NCBI GenBank assembly: GCA_019746975.1
Contig: JAIERK010000235.1
Coordinates: forward strand, 1 to 32,055
Reading direction: 5' to 3'
DNA from: Candidatus Obscuribacterales bacterium
Lineage (GTDB): Bacteria; Cyanobacteriota; Vampirovibrionia; Obscuribacterales; Obscuribacteraceae
Length of the DNA stretch: 32,055 bases
Below are positions 24,696-32,055 of this stretch, one piece after another (position 1 is the stretch's first letter; every line of letters starts with the position of its first letter). Made by a program: the position numbers and the translations under genes. Below the pieces are notes generated by a model. It made no database searches. It had not been told where the DNA came from and was given only the letters and a program-made list of their open reading frames with translations.

Positions 24696-26117
24696 ATGGA
24701 AGATCCTTCCGCATCTGACTTGCCAACAGCCGATCAACTTCTAATTCCCGAAGGCGTCCGCTACAACTGTCAGGGTTGCGGTCGATGTTGCTCAGGCTGG
24801 TCTGTTGGTTTGACCCACGCCGACTATTCTCGCGTCAAGGATGTGGACTGGGGTTCTCTCCATCCTGATCTCAAAGATAGACAGCTGTTTATCAACAGAG
24901 AAAAAGAGTTCGACGAGGGCAAAAGTCGGTATCCTCATTTTACATATCCGCGTGCAGATGGCACTTGTCCGTTCCTCATCGAAGGTCTTTGCTTCATCCA
25001 TGGAACATTCGATGAAGCCACCAAGCCTGGTACTTGCCAACTTTTCCCTTACTCTTATGTAGACACTCCTGAAGGCGTTTATCTCGGCGTGACTTACAAC
25101 AGCATGGCATCCGTACGCAACATCGGCGAGTTGCTCACAGATCAACGGGAAAAACTCTACGGCTACTATCTGAAGACAAGAGACCATCTCTCAGTGCGAA
25201 AAAGTGAGGAGGGACCATCAGGCGGTGTACCTGATGCTGCGGTCGTGGCGAGCGCGCCGGACGCGGCTGGTCCGTTCGATACAGTAACGATTGCAGCTGG
25301 ATGCGTGGTGCCATGGTCTGAGTTTGTGCACCTCGATAATCATCTTGTCGAATACATCTCTGCGGCAGAACAAGAGTCCAAACCTTTTATACCAACGCTG
25401 ATTGGCGCAGAAGAAATTATCTTCGAGGCTCGTCGAATGGTCTCAAGGAAAGAGTCTTTAGAAGGGATCAAGAATTTTCAGCCTAAGGTCGAGATGAGCG
25501 CAAACAGCGAAGCTTCGGGTACCAGCGAATCGACGATCGCGATGGTTTATTATCTCTATTTGATATATCCTACGATTCGAGCTCGTTATCAAGATCTTTG
25601 GCTGGACAAGAGAAAAGCGTTTGCCAATCCCAAGCTTTTGTTCCAATTAGGCAAGCTCATCTCCGAGTATTTTGCTGCCGCAGTCAATGCTGTTGTTTTT
25701 AAAAACGCCAACATACCTGGATTGGCAAAGGTCAACATCAATAAGGCTCTGGATTACAAGATAGTCAAGCTTTCTCCTGAGATCAACCAATTCTTTTCGA
25801 GATGGCTGCGCCTCAAAATTTTTTCGAAAACGTATTTTGGACCGGCCGCTTCAGGATATCCGATGGTCACCGGTTTCAACAGTCTAGTAGCTTATTTCAT
25901 CTGCGCGATGCTGCTCGTTAAGGGTGAAGCGCTTAAACGCGGCAGCAAAGAGATTCAGCTCTATGATCTATACGAGGCCTTCTGGAGGCTCGACAAAGAG
26001 TTCCTCACTATGAATCAACTTGTTCCGCAGGTGACTGCAGGGATGTCTGTCGCTTATTCGATGCCGAAGGTATTTCGAAGTCTGCTGGAAGTTCTTTCAA
26101 AGAATATGACTGATTAG
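24696..26117 (+). CDS. YkgJ-type CxxCxxCC cysteine-cluster protein with long C-terminal domain
   Basis: Residues 20-130 match the Zn/Fe-chelating YkgJ/FliB-like cysteine-cluster family. CQGCGRCC (C25, C28, C31, C32) is followed by GWSVGLTHAD, CPFL (C91), CFIHG (C99) and TCQLFPYSY (C114), the full set of conserved cysteines. At 473 aa it is much longer than simple YkgJ proteins (often 100-250 aa) and nearer to FliB-like flagellin lysine methylases. After a Gly/Ala/Pro-rich linker (about 170-195) comes a largely helical region to the C-terminus that I cannot assign. It has no signal peptide or membrane segment. The start follows an A/G-rich AAAAGAG with weak ribosome-binding character. It lies 288 bases after the kinase gene. 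Any methylase or metal role is inference. Confidence 0.75.
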   Translation: MEDPSASDLPTADQLLIPEGVRYNCQGCGRCCSGWSVGLTHADYSRVKDVDWGSLHPDLKDRQLFINREKEFDEGKSRYPHFTYPRADGTCPFLIEGLCFIHGTFDEATKPGTCQLFPYSYVDTPEGVYLGVTYNSMASVRNIGELLTDQREKLYGYYLKTRDHLSVRKSEEGPSGGVPDAAVVASAPDAAGPFDTVTIAAGCVVPWSEFVHLDNHLVEYISAAEQESKPFIPTLIGAEEIIFEARRMVSRKESLEGIKNFQPKVEMSANSEASGTSESTIAMVYYLYLIYPTIRARYQDLWLDKRKAFANPKLLFQLGKLISEYFAAAVNAVVFKNANIPGLAKVNINKALDYKIVKLSPEINQFFSRWLRLKIFSKTYFGPAASGYPMVTGFNSLVAYFICAMLLVKGEALKRGSKEIQLYDLYEAFWRLDKEFLTMNQLVPQVTAGMSVAYSMPKVFRSLLEVLSKNMTD

Positions 26118-26211
26118 AAAAGCAGATACCAGGCGCTTTTAAGATAACTGTGCAATCTTGTATCACGGCCGTTGTGTGACGGAAATTATTCTGTTCGCTA
26201 TGTCACCTTGA

Positions 26212-26669
26212 TGCCATTCAGGTGATTTAGTCTCGGTACAAGCAAAAGGTCAGAGCAATGAAACAGATTTTGCACCAATGCGATTGCCTTATATCGGAAA
26301 AAATTGACGCGTATAAAAAATCTCTTGAGGACATCTAACTCCATCGACTCGCCGATTCGAACAGTGGCGCGATTTGCGCGAGTAAATGTGTCTGCCGGAA
26401 TGCTTCGCAATATTTTTATTCGATCACTTCTGGAGAGGAAAACTGATCTGAGTTTAGTCGCCTATTTGGCTGGCTTCCAGCGGCTCGATTCGATGATTCG
26501 CCTTTTCGAACTGGCTGGTATGCAGCCGCCGTGGCACACTAATTTGAAATCGCCGGATATGTTGGATTTCAATGTCGAGGCTCCGTATGTGGTGGCAGCC
26601 CAGCCTCATGCTCACGAGAACGAATACGGTGGTTTCGACTCCGGTTTGATTCGAGAGACGACGTTCTGA
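26212..26669 (+). pseudogene. Probable decayed tyrosine recombinase (C-terminal remnant)
   Basis: The peptide from the frame open at 26304-26669 contains MLRNIFIRSLLERKTDLSLV and YLAGFQRLDSM, which line up with the LRHxFAxxLLxxGxDLxxVxxLLGHxxLxTT region of tyrosine recombinases. The catalytic His after Arg is Asn here, the LGH His is Phe, and no Tyr nucleophile is evident. Immediately upstream, in another frame (26221-26307), GDLVSVQAKGQ resembles the beta-strand KG segment. A frame break and lost catalytic residues suggest an integrase fossil. The only start is TTG with no ribosome-binding site. The similarity is by eye and moderate. Confidence 0.4.
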
Positions 26670-26775
26670 TGACGTTCTGATAGAAAGCTGGATGGTACTA
26701 GGTGGTGTCGTATAGGCTGAATGAGCGGAAAAATGTTGATGCCAGTGCCGACAAATTGGATGCCTTTCCACGCCG

Positions 26776-26802
26776 AGGCTGGGGCCTGATTGCCCCCAGC
26801 CT
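26776..26802 (-). terminator. 9-bp perfect hairpin downstream of the minus-strand membrane-protein pair
   Basis: Bases 26776-26784 pair with 26794-26802 around a 9-base loop, about 100 bases beyond the stop at 26900. No U-tract follows. Confidence 0.45.
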
Positions 26803-26899
26803 GGAGTTTCAGTTGGTTAGTCCACGTCTTTGAACACGTAGTACAGAGACGTTCGACGAGGATGGCATTGAGGGTCTGTTCGCGCTCCTCGGAGCGATT

Positions 26900-27423
26900 T
26901 TAACCAACTCCGAGCTTCTCGAGAGTGAGGCGGAGTTCTTGCCTTGCCTCACCCTCGGGAAGAACGACCGTGGCGACGGATCGATCGGAGAACTCGATCA
27001 AAACTTCGGTTGCGCCGTTGACAAATGTAGCTGAGCTGACGTTGTGCTTTTCCTGACCGAGCAGCGCTTTCAGCTGCGAATAGGTCTGGATGCTGCTCAC
27101 CAGCTTAGCCGGAGCAGCTGTTGTCGTACCTCTTCCGCCACGATCGTTGGACGGGGCACCAGTGACGGTACCGGGTGCTCTTCCTCCAGGAGGTGCTGGC
27201 GCAGCTGTTACGCTGCGACCTCCCCTAGATGGAGCGGGTTCGGAGTGACGGTCTTGATCGGCCCCGGATCTACCAACAGGAGTCCGAAGGGCACTGCGAA
27301 CAGCGCAACCGATAACATCCAGAGGATGTACTTAGTGTTGTGAGTTATTACAGATCGATCCCGGGCCAGGTCGGCCGGCAAGAAGAAAGTGTGTCGGGAG
27401 CGCCATGTCCACTCGGGGATCAC
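26900..27423 (-). pseudogene. FtsH-ectodomain-like membrane protein with one-base frame break
   Basis: Two minus-strand frames join into one 174-residue protein if one C is restored in the CCC run opposite 27236-27238. The upstream part (27423 to about 27237) has a membrane helix at residues 32-51. A Pro/Gly/Arg/Thr-rich linker with GGR repeats (PSRGGR, PPGGR, DRGGRG) follows. The downstream part (SIQTYSQLKALLG... to the stop at 26900) resembles the small extracytoplasmic domain of FtsH: a YSxL start, a strand pattern and a hydrophilic end. No AAA or protease domain follows. The start is a GTG without a clear ribosome-binding site, so the exact N-terminus is unsure. The break could be a sequencing error, a real lesion or recoding. 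Confidence 0.5.
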
Positions 27424-27452
27424 GCGCTATGGAACAGAGACGTGTAGTCGGG

Positions 27453-27821
27453 TCAGCGAGCATCTCCCTTCGGAGTGCTACCGGTCAGCGCGTTGACGAT
27501 CAGGAGGACGAACCCGCCAATCAACGCACCGCCGAGACCGATGGTCAGGTACTGCGGGAACCAGTGGGCCATCGCCAGGATCTGAAGTGCCGGCACGATG
27601 AACCAGAGCAGGTAGCGCAGGAGGAAGCCGATCCCCAGGGTGAGCACCCCGAAGAAGAAGAGCAGCACATCGAGGATGCAGACGCTGACAGCGAAGAGCA
27701 CGCCGGCGACTACGGCCTCGGGCCAGAAGTTGCCGTGGAAGACGGCGCCGGGAGCGACCGCCGGGAGGATGAACGCGAGGAAGACGCCATTGATCAGGGC
27801 GCGCACGATGAAACTGTACAT
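27453..27821 (-). CDS. Small polytopic membrane protein, phage-holin-4/YvlD-like
   Basis: A 122-aa protein with about four hydrophobic helices (roughly 5-25, 32-56, 57-78, 92-112) and short loops. FLAFILPAVAPG near the start and a final helix ending VLLIVNALTG resemble the PF04020 four-helix family (YvlD/holin-like), whose role is poorly known. ATG is the complement of 27819-27821, with an AAGAG-type site about nine bases upstream. The FtsH-ectodomain-like gene begins 29 bases downstream on the same strand, so the two probably share a transcript, perhaps as a small membrane complex. GC-rich, C/G-ending codons. Confidence 0.7.
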   Translation of the reverse strand: MYSFIVRALINGVFLAFILPAVAPGAVFHGNFWPEAVVAGVLFAVSVCILDVLLFFFGVLTLGIGFLLRYLLWFIVPALQILAMAHWFPQYLTIGLGGALIGGFVLLIVNALTGSTPKGDAR

Positions 27822-28893
27822 GTCACTACTCTTTCTTATTAGTCTTGAGTCTGAGCCTGCTTGCAGCTGTTTCTGGCGCAGGCTTGTCCGAAGCTGCGTA
27901 CACGCGACGCAGCTTGAAATCCCCTCCGACTAACAAGTAACTACCGGGAAGTTGCCCATCAGCACAACGTTGATGTCACCGCGCCAAAGGACGAGATGTA
28001 TCAAAGCTGAACCCGGTGCTGTTTAGTGAGACTTTTGTTGTCGAATGAGGTCGAAAACTGATGGGACTGAATCCTACTCGTTGAAGAACTGATCATGTCT
28101 ACAGAACTTCCTGTAACGTGAAGATGTAGTTAATAAGCCAGGAAGACCAGAATGTCATGGTCAAAGAATCAAGAATTAGTCCTAATCGAGTATGAGCGAA
28201 CGCTCAAATAGCTTCGATAGCTCAAGCAAACCCGATTAAGTTTTTCTCTATAGCAACCGATGCTTAGCGAACCATTGTTCTTCAATTGTCTCAAGATCAC
28301 AAGAAAAAACCTTCCGAAGCCGCCATGCCACTTGACAGGCGGCAGCGACTCTTCGGTCATAGCCAAAGTTAACAAGGGGGTGATGGCAATAACTGTGGCT
28401 ATGTGCGCTTGTGATGATTAGCGCGCCGGCGCAGCGCTTTCGAACGATTCTCGTCTCGAGAGTCGACCGGTATCGCGCTTGGCCCTGCGTTTTGTCAGAT
28501 CGCCCCTCATGGGTTATTTTGACGACCCGAACGGGGCACTTTGTAGTACGGACGGATTTCTGGCGCTCTCAGGGGCTGCCAGCCATGTCTGCGGAGACCA
28601 TTTAGACCGGATATCGTGCGGCCCAGCGTCAGCGACCTATCGATTACCTCGATATAGTCGTCTACCTCAGAAGGTTCAGCAATAAGCCAAAAACGCGCCT
28701 TCTTTGTATTTGGTTAGTGCAGGACGTGACGAATGGCATCGGGAGCTTCTTTGGGGAATTTGTTGCGACGCATGTTGCGTCAATCGTCCTCACCGAGATG
28801 GCCGTAGAACGTCCACAAAAGAACGTCTACCCTTCTTTCCTGAATTATCTCTTTTGATATATACTAAGGTATATCGTAAAGCGACATGCAAGT
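27822..28893. other. Long non-coding spacer with a 5'-leader hairpin
   Basis: About 1.07 kb. Near the left end, 27891-27899 pairs perfectly with 27907-27915 (7-base loop), which would lie in the leader of the minus-strand membrane-protein transcript. A 10-bp GC palindrome sits at 28423-28432. Small open frames here lack start signals. No RNA gene was recognised. Confidence 0.45.
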
Positions 28894-28970
28894 CGACAGC
28901 CGAGGGACGACGCAGTTTTGCTGCGCCGTCTGGCTGTCGGAGATGATTAGCCCTCCTGGCTAATCATCTC
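28894..28970 (-). terminator. Two tandem hairpins after the minus-strand polytopic gene
   Basis: Nearest the stop, 28940-28952 pairs perfectly with 28958-28970 (13 bp, 5-base loop). Beyond it, 28894-28939 folds into an imperfect hairpin (outer 8 bp, inner about 9 bp with one mismatch, TTTTG loop). Neither is followed by a U-tract on the minus strand. Confidence 0.55.
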
Positions 28971-28978
28971 AACGGCAG

Positions 28979-30703
28979 TTACTTCCGTTCGGGAACCTGG
29001 TCCGGGGTGGGAGCAGGTTCGTTGCCGGGCTTGCGGGGAGCAGCCCGATGCACACCTTCCGGCAGCTTGCCGGTCTCGATGTACTTGCGGAAGTCCTTGA
29101 CGTTGTTGAACGCGACCGGGAACAGTGTCTCGGCGTCCACGACGATGATGCGAACGGTGGCGTGGCCTTGCGCGTCTCGGATGATCGAGACCTTGTAGTA
29201 CCACTTGCCGTCCTTCGTGTGGATGACCAGCGGCTCGACAGCGGCGTACATGTTCCATTGGAGCTCCGGAGCCGCTTCGGTCAAGTTCTGCAGGCCGGTG
29301 CGGGGACCGGTGATGGTGTTACCGCCTTTACGGCTGTACCCCCTGATCTCACCGTTGACCGCGTCGAAGAGCAGAACATGAGTGAGCGCGTCGGCGGTGT
29401 CGCCGTGAGGCTCGAACGGCAGCACGAGCTGCGGACCGAGGTTCTCGAAGTTCTGGTAGTACGGGTGGGAGTTGTGGTTCGGGTAGTCGTCCTTGGTGTT
29501 CTTGTCCTCGCTGATGTCGAGGAGACCCTTCTGGGACCAGAAGTAGTCGTTCAAGCCATACCGGAACCGAGCGAACGCTTCACCGTACTTGTTGACCAGC
29601 TCCGTTGGGAAGAGCGTGGCACCACCGAACTTCTCTTTGGCCTCCTTCGGGCTCCAGTTGCTGAAACCGCCGTAGTGGCCGAACTCCATGACCCCGGACA
29701 TGACCGGAATCATCGTGCCGGTCCAGGTCGGCTTGTAGGAGGTGTACGAGACGAGTAGAGACCAGTTGCCGTCCGGCTTCTGCCAGTAGAGCTTCTCCGC
29801 CGGCTTCGAGAGCGGGTGGCGGAGCCGGAAGATCGTGTCGGTCACCCAAGACTCTGCACCGAACATGAAGAAGGCGTTTTCGCCCGACTTCGAGTCGACC
29901 TTGCGGTTCATCTCGCTGCCGTCTACGCGGATCACACCGTAGCTCGAACCCCAGAAGCTGTACCAGAACTTGTTGGCGGTCACGTCCGGGTTGTACCCGA
30001 GCGGGGCTTGCCAGACGCAACGCGGCTGCTCCGAGGGCTTCAGCGTCTTCTCGTCGGCGCTGTCCAGTGTGGTGCTGGTACCTGCGGGCAGCCAGACGAT
30101 ATGGACGCGCTCGACCTGCTTGGTGCGGTCGTCATTGGACTTGAGCGCATACTCCAACGCGGTCGCGCGCGGTAGCACGCGGTCATCCAGTGTGACTGGG
30201 AAGTCCTTCAACTCCTGCGTGTTGGCGACGACGTGCATGGCGAGCTGCCATTGCTGGATGAACGGCACCGTGTTCGCCAGGACCAGCCAGAGACCGATGC
30301 CACCCAGGGCGACCTTGCCGCCGAGGTTGACCAGTTGGGGCAGTCGAGGAGCGAGCGAGAGCAGCGCAGCGCCGCCCAAGCAGACCCCGACGAACGGCGC
30401 GAACATCAGACCGTAGGCGTAGATCAGACCGGCGCCTAGGGCACCGGCGGCGACACCAGTGACGACCTTGCCGCGGGTCGAGAGCCGGTTGAAGGTCAAC
30501 CCGACGCCCATGGCCGCCGCGAAGAGCCAGATCGGCATGAACTGCCAGAGCGTGGCGACGAGGGGTTGGGCGAAGAAAAACACGGCCCACAGGACGATCA
30601 GTGCGAACGGGCCAAGAAGAAGCCACTTCTTGAAGCCGCCCGAAAAGACGCGTGAGAGCAGCGACCGCTTCTCGGCGGCCTCGGATGCTTGTTTCTCAGA
30701 CAT
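28979..30703 (-). CDS. Polytopic membrane protein with large extracytoplasmic domain, unknown function
   Basis: I do not recognise this 574-aa protein. A charged, Glu/Lys-rich N-terminus (about 1-25) is followed by around five hydrophobic helices (about 30-52, 56-70, 79-98, 100-117, 128-150). A soluble region of about 420 residues then follows, rich in Trp, Tyr, Phe and Gly. Two stretches near the C-terminus, VLLFDAVNGEIRGYSR and TVRIIVVDAETLFPVAF, look like PepSY-type VDAxTGE strands. That is a weak hint only. The last 30 residues are Pro/Arg-rich. ATG is the complement of 30701-30703, with only a weak GTGAG-like site. C/G-ending codons resemble those of the M16 and glgX genes. It is monocistronic, closed by two tandem hairpins. 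Confidence 0.85.
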   Translation of the reverse strand: MSEKQASEAAEKRSLLSRVFSGGFKKWLLLGPFALIVLWAVFFFAQPLVATLWQFMPIWLFAAAMGVGLTFNRLSTRGKVVTGVAAGALGAGLIYAYGLMFAPFVGVCLGGAALLSLAPRLPQLVNLGGKVALGGIGLWLVLANTVPFIQQWQLAMHVVANTQELKDFPVTLDDRVLPRATALEYALKSNDDRTKQVERVHIVWLPAGTSTTLDSADEKTLKPSEQPRCVWQAPLGYNPDVTANKFWYSFWGSSYGVIRVDGSEMNRKVDSKSGENAFFMFGAESWVTDTIFRLRHPLSKPAEKLYWQKPDGNWSLLVSYTSYKPTWTGTMIPVMSGVMEFGHYGGFSNWSPKEAKEKFGGATLFPTELVNKYGEAFARFRYGLNDYFWSQKGLLDISEDKNTKDDYPNHNSHPYYQNFENLGPQLVLPFEPHGDTADALTHVLLFDAVNGEIRGYSRKGGNTITGPRTGLQNLTEAAPELQWNMYAAVEPLVIHTKDGKWYYKVSIIRDAQGHATVRIIVVDAETLFPVAFNNVKDFRKYIETGKLPEGVHRAAPRKPGNEPAPTPDQVPERK

Positions 30704-31372
30704 TGTGTGGTTCTCACTTCAATGCGAGCCAGGGTAGCTGGCTGTAGGACGCTCTTGCGTGTTAACACAACACGCATGCACAACTGTCGCTTCCGCCCCA
30801 CTCCATGGTGGCGGTTCAAACTACGGTTGCGGAGCTAGAAGCAATCAGTTCAGCGAGGCGACAACTCTTTTTCAGAGAAGAAAAAACAGGTATGTTACTG
30901 TTACGCTGTCGCAGCAGGCTGTTTCAACCCTCACCGGCACCCGGTATCTGACACGGCTATAAGGTTCACCCGAGCCGCTTGTCTGAAAACAACACAAGAT
31001 CACGGTTTTGCCTTTTCGCGCCAGACCACTTAAAATCAAACATTGCCTATTTCTTATGAGGCACAGGCTGCGCGAACCCTGTGACAACCGACCGAGCAAT
31101 ATCACAAGATTTGCGCCTTTGTAGGGTCTCTGGGGCTTCCATGCTGTTAAACCAAACGTAATTGGTTCCGTCTGTACTTCTTAGTGTCGCGGTCAGTATG
31201 TATAGGCGTCGTCTGTTTAACCACTCCGCCAATTTCTCCACCGAGACAAGATTCCGCCTGCACCACGAAGAGTATGTAGTCTCGCCCGTCGCGAGAAGTG
31301 CTCATCGGCCCGCGGCTGTGGCGATCTTGTCTCTGTGAGTTAATCTACCTCCTACCAGAAAGCAGGCATCTC
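30704..31372. other. Divergent spacer between the polytopic gene and the Nudix gene
   Basis: About 670 bases that should hold promoters for both flanking genes. I could not identify a firm promoter, RNA gene or repeat. A GTG-initiated 64-codon minus-strand frame (31047-31241) has no support. Confidence 0.45.
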
Positions 31373-32055
31373 ATGAGCCTCTTGAGCGTAGTCCTCGTCA
31401 TCGTTTCGGTCGCGTGCGGTCTGGCGATTGCCTGGACCTATAGCCGCATGTCCAAGGGACTGGGTGTCTTGGCACTCGCCGTCCCGTTTTTCCTTAGCCT
31501 GGTACTTATCCGCTCGGATCATCCGTTGGATGGAGAGGTGACTTTCTTTGTTTCGGTCGTCACCTTCTTGGTCGCAACTGCGATGTTGTTCAACCCGAGT
31601 GCCAAGAAGAGTCAGCCCGCGCCGGGCAAACCCGAATTCCGGTTCTGTCCGAACTGCGCGAACGCTCTCGAGAAGCGCGACTTCGAAGGAAAGGACAAGC
31701 TGGCCTGCCCTTCGTGCTCGTTCGTGCATTGGAACAACCCAATCGTGGTTGGCGTGGCGCTGGTACCGACACTGGATGGGCGAGGCCTTGTACTGGTGCA
31801 GCGTGGTCTTCCTCCGAAGGTCGACTCATGGTGCCTGCCGGCCGGCTTCGGCGAGCCCTTCGAGGATCCGGCTGATACCGCTCGTCGCGAGACAGGGGAA
31901 GAAGCCACTCTCGATGTCGAAATCGAACGTCTGCTTGCAGTGCGCAAGGCGCCCGGCGGCAACCAGGTTCTGATTTTTTACCTGGCCAAACCCACCGACG
32001 TAACACCCCAGAAGGGTAGCGACGCCAAAGACGCGAAGGTCTTTTCGTTCGATGC
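31373..32055 (+). CDS. Membrane-anchored zinc-ribbon Nudix hydrolase, 3' end outside window
   Basis: The frame runs from ATG 31373 to the window edge (227 codons, no stop). Residues about 3-22, 29-46 and 56-73 are hydrophobic, giving two or three membrane helices. A zinc ribbon follows (C92, C95, C112, C115 in FCPNC and CPSC) as in the Nudix N-terminal ribbon family. The Nudix fold starts near residue 123, with the Nudix box at 158-180: G158, E164, R172-E173 and E176-E177 are kept, but the usual Gly near the end is T179. Nudix enzymes hydrolyse nucleoside-diphosphate-linked compounds such as ADP-ribose or NADH. The membrane anchor is unusual for the family. No strong ribosome-binding site is seen (AGAAAGCAGG lies upstream). 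Confidence 0.85.
   Translation, partial: MSLLSVVLVIVSVACGLAIAWTYSRMSKGLGVLALAVPFFLSLVLIRSDHPLDGEVTFFVSVVTFLVATAMLFNPSAKKSQPAPGKPEFRFCPNCANALEKRDFEGKDKLACPSCSFVHWNNPIVVGVALVPTLDGRGLVLVQRGLPPKVDSWCLPAGFGEPFEDPADTARRETGEEATLDVEIERLLAVRKAPGGNQVLIFYLAKPTDVTPQKGSDAKDAKVFSFD

Noticed and set aside
27230..27245. Programmed ribosomal frameshift in the FtsH-like gene
   Set aside because: No slippery heptamer or downstream pseudoknot was seen; a lost base in a CCC run is simpler.
28169..28375. Minus-strand 68-codon frame in the long spacer
   Set aside because: TTG start with no Shine-Dalgarno and no family features.
29048..29758. Plus-strand 236-codon frame opposite the polytopic membrane gene
   Set aside because: Low-complexity Val/Arg/Glu composition typical of the antisense of a GC-rich gene, with no ribosome-binding site.
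31047..31241. Minus-strand 64-codon frame and a tRNA A-box-like sequence (TGGCGGAGTGG) at its start
   Set aside because: No matching T-loop, anticodon stem or acceptor pairing at tRNA distances, and no convincing ribosome-binding site for the frame.
1..32055. CRISPR arrays, rRNA, tRNA and intact insertion sequences
   Set aside because: Scanning both strands showed no regularly spaced identical repeats beyond the three-unit 20-bp array, no T-loop GGTTCGAATCC-type motif in context, and no transposase frame.

Overview
The window looks like a piece of a chromosome from a free-living, aerobic, envelope-rich bacterium. I would tentatively place it in the non-photosynthetic cyanobacterial lineage (Melainabacteria/Vampirovibrionia, Obscuribacterales-like). 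The placement rests on a cytochrome c6-like protein, a glycogen/starch-degradation cluster, a Hanks-type kinase carrying a leucine-rich-repeat ectodomain, very large secreted beta-helix-type proteins, and low gene density. It is an inference from gene content and was not tested by any search.

Layout. Bases 1-4845 hold three plus-strand genes, each with a C/G-ending codon style: an M16 zinc peptidase whose start lies left of the window, an M24B aminopeptidase P, and a membrane-anchored single-HKD phospholipase D/nuclease-family protein. After a long spacer come a fatty-acid/sterol hydroxylase-superfamily membrane enzyme (5718-6347), a possible 64-residue small protein, and a c6-like cytochrome (7223-7636). 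Bases 7886-15039 carry two divergent paralogues of a giant secreted beta-helix/haemagglutinin-like protein. The 0.9 kb between them contains a duplicated 3' fragment of a kinase gene whose full copy lies about 10 kb downstream.

Bases 15300-21963 form a starch/glycogen catabolic block. malQ (4-alpha-glucanotransferase) is on the minus strand, divergent from a GH14 beta-amylase that is followed by glgX (isoamylase-type debranching enzyme). The expected division of labour is that beta-amylase releases maltose from outer chains, GlgX removes the branches left in the limit dextrin, and MalQ disproportionates maltose and short maltodextrins. A strong hairpin lies between the beta-amylase and glgX genes, and three more follow glgX.

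Bases 22071-26117 contain a terminator, a 20-bp-periodic repeat array, the kinase-LRR receptor gene and a YkgJ-type cysteine-cluster protein. A probable decayed tyrosine recombinase follows (26212-26669). Next, on the minus strand, are a small holin-like membrane protein and an FtsH-ectodomain-like membrane protein with a one-base frame break. After a 1.1 kb spacer come a polytopic membrane protein of unknown function (minus) and, at the right edge, an incomplete membrane-anchored zinc-ribbon Nudix hydrolase (plus).

Two window-wide patterns stand out. Genes fall into two visible codon/composition classes. Many genes are followed by near-perfect 9-13 bp hairpins that lack a real U-tract. No tRNA, rRNA, CRISPR array or intact mobile element was recognised.
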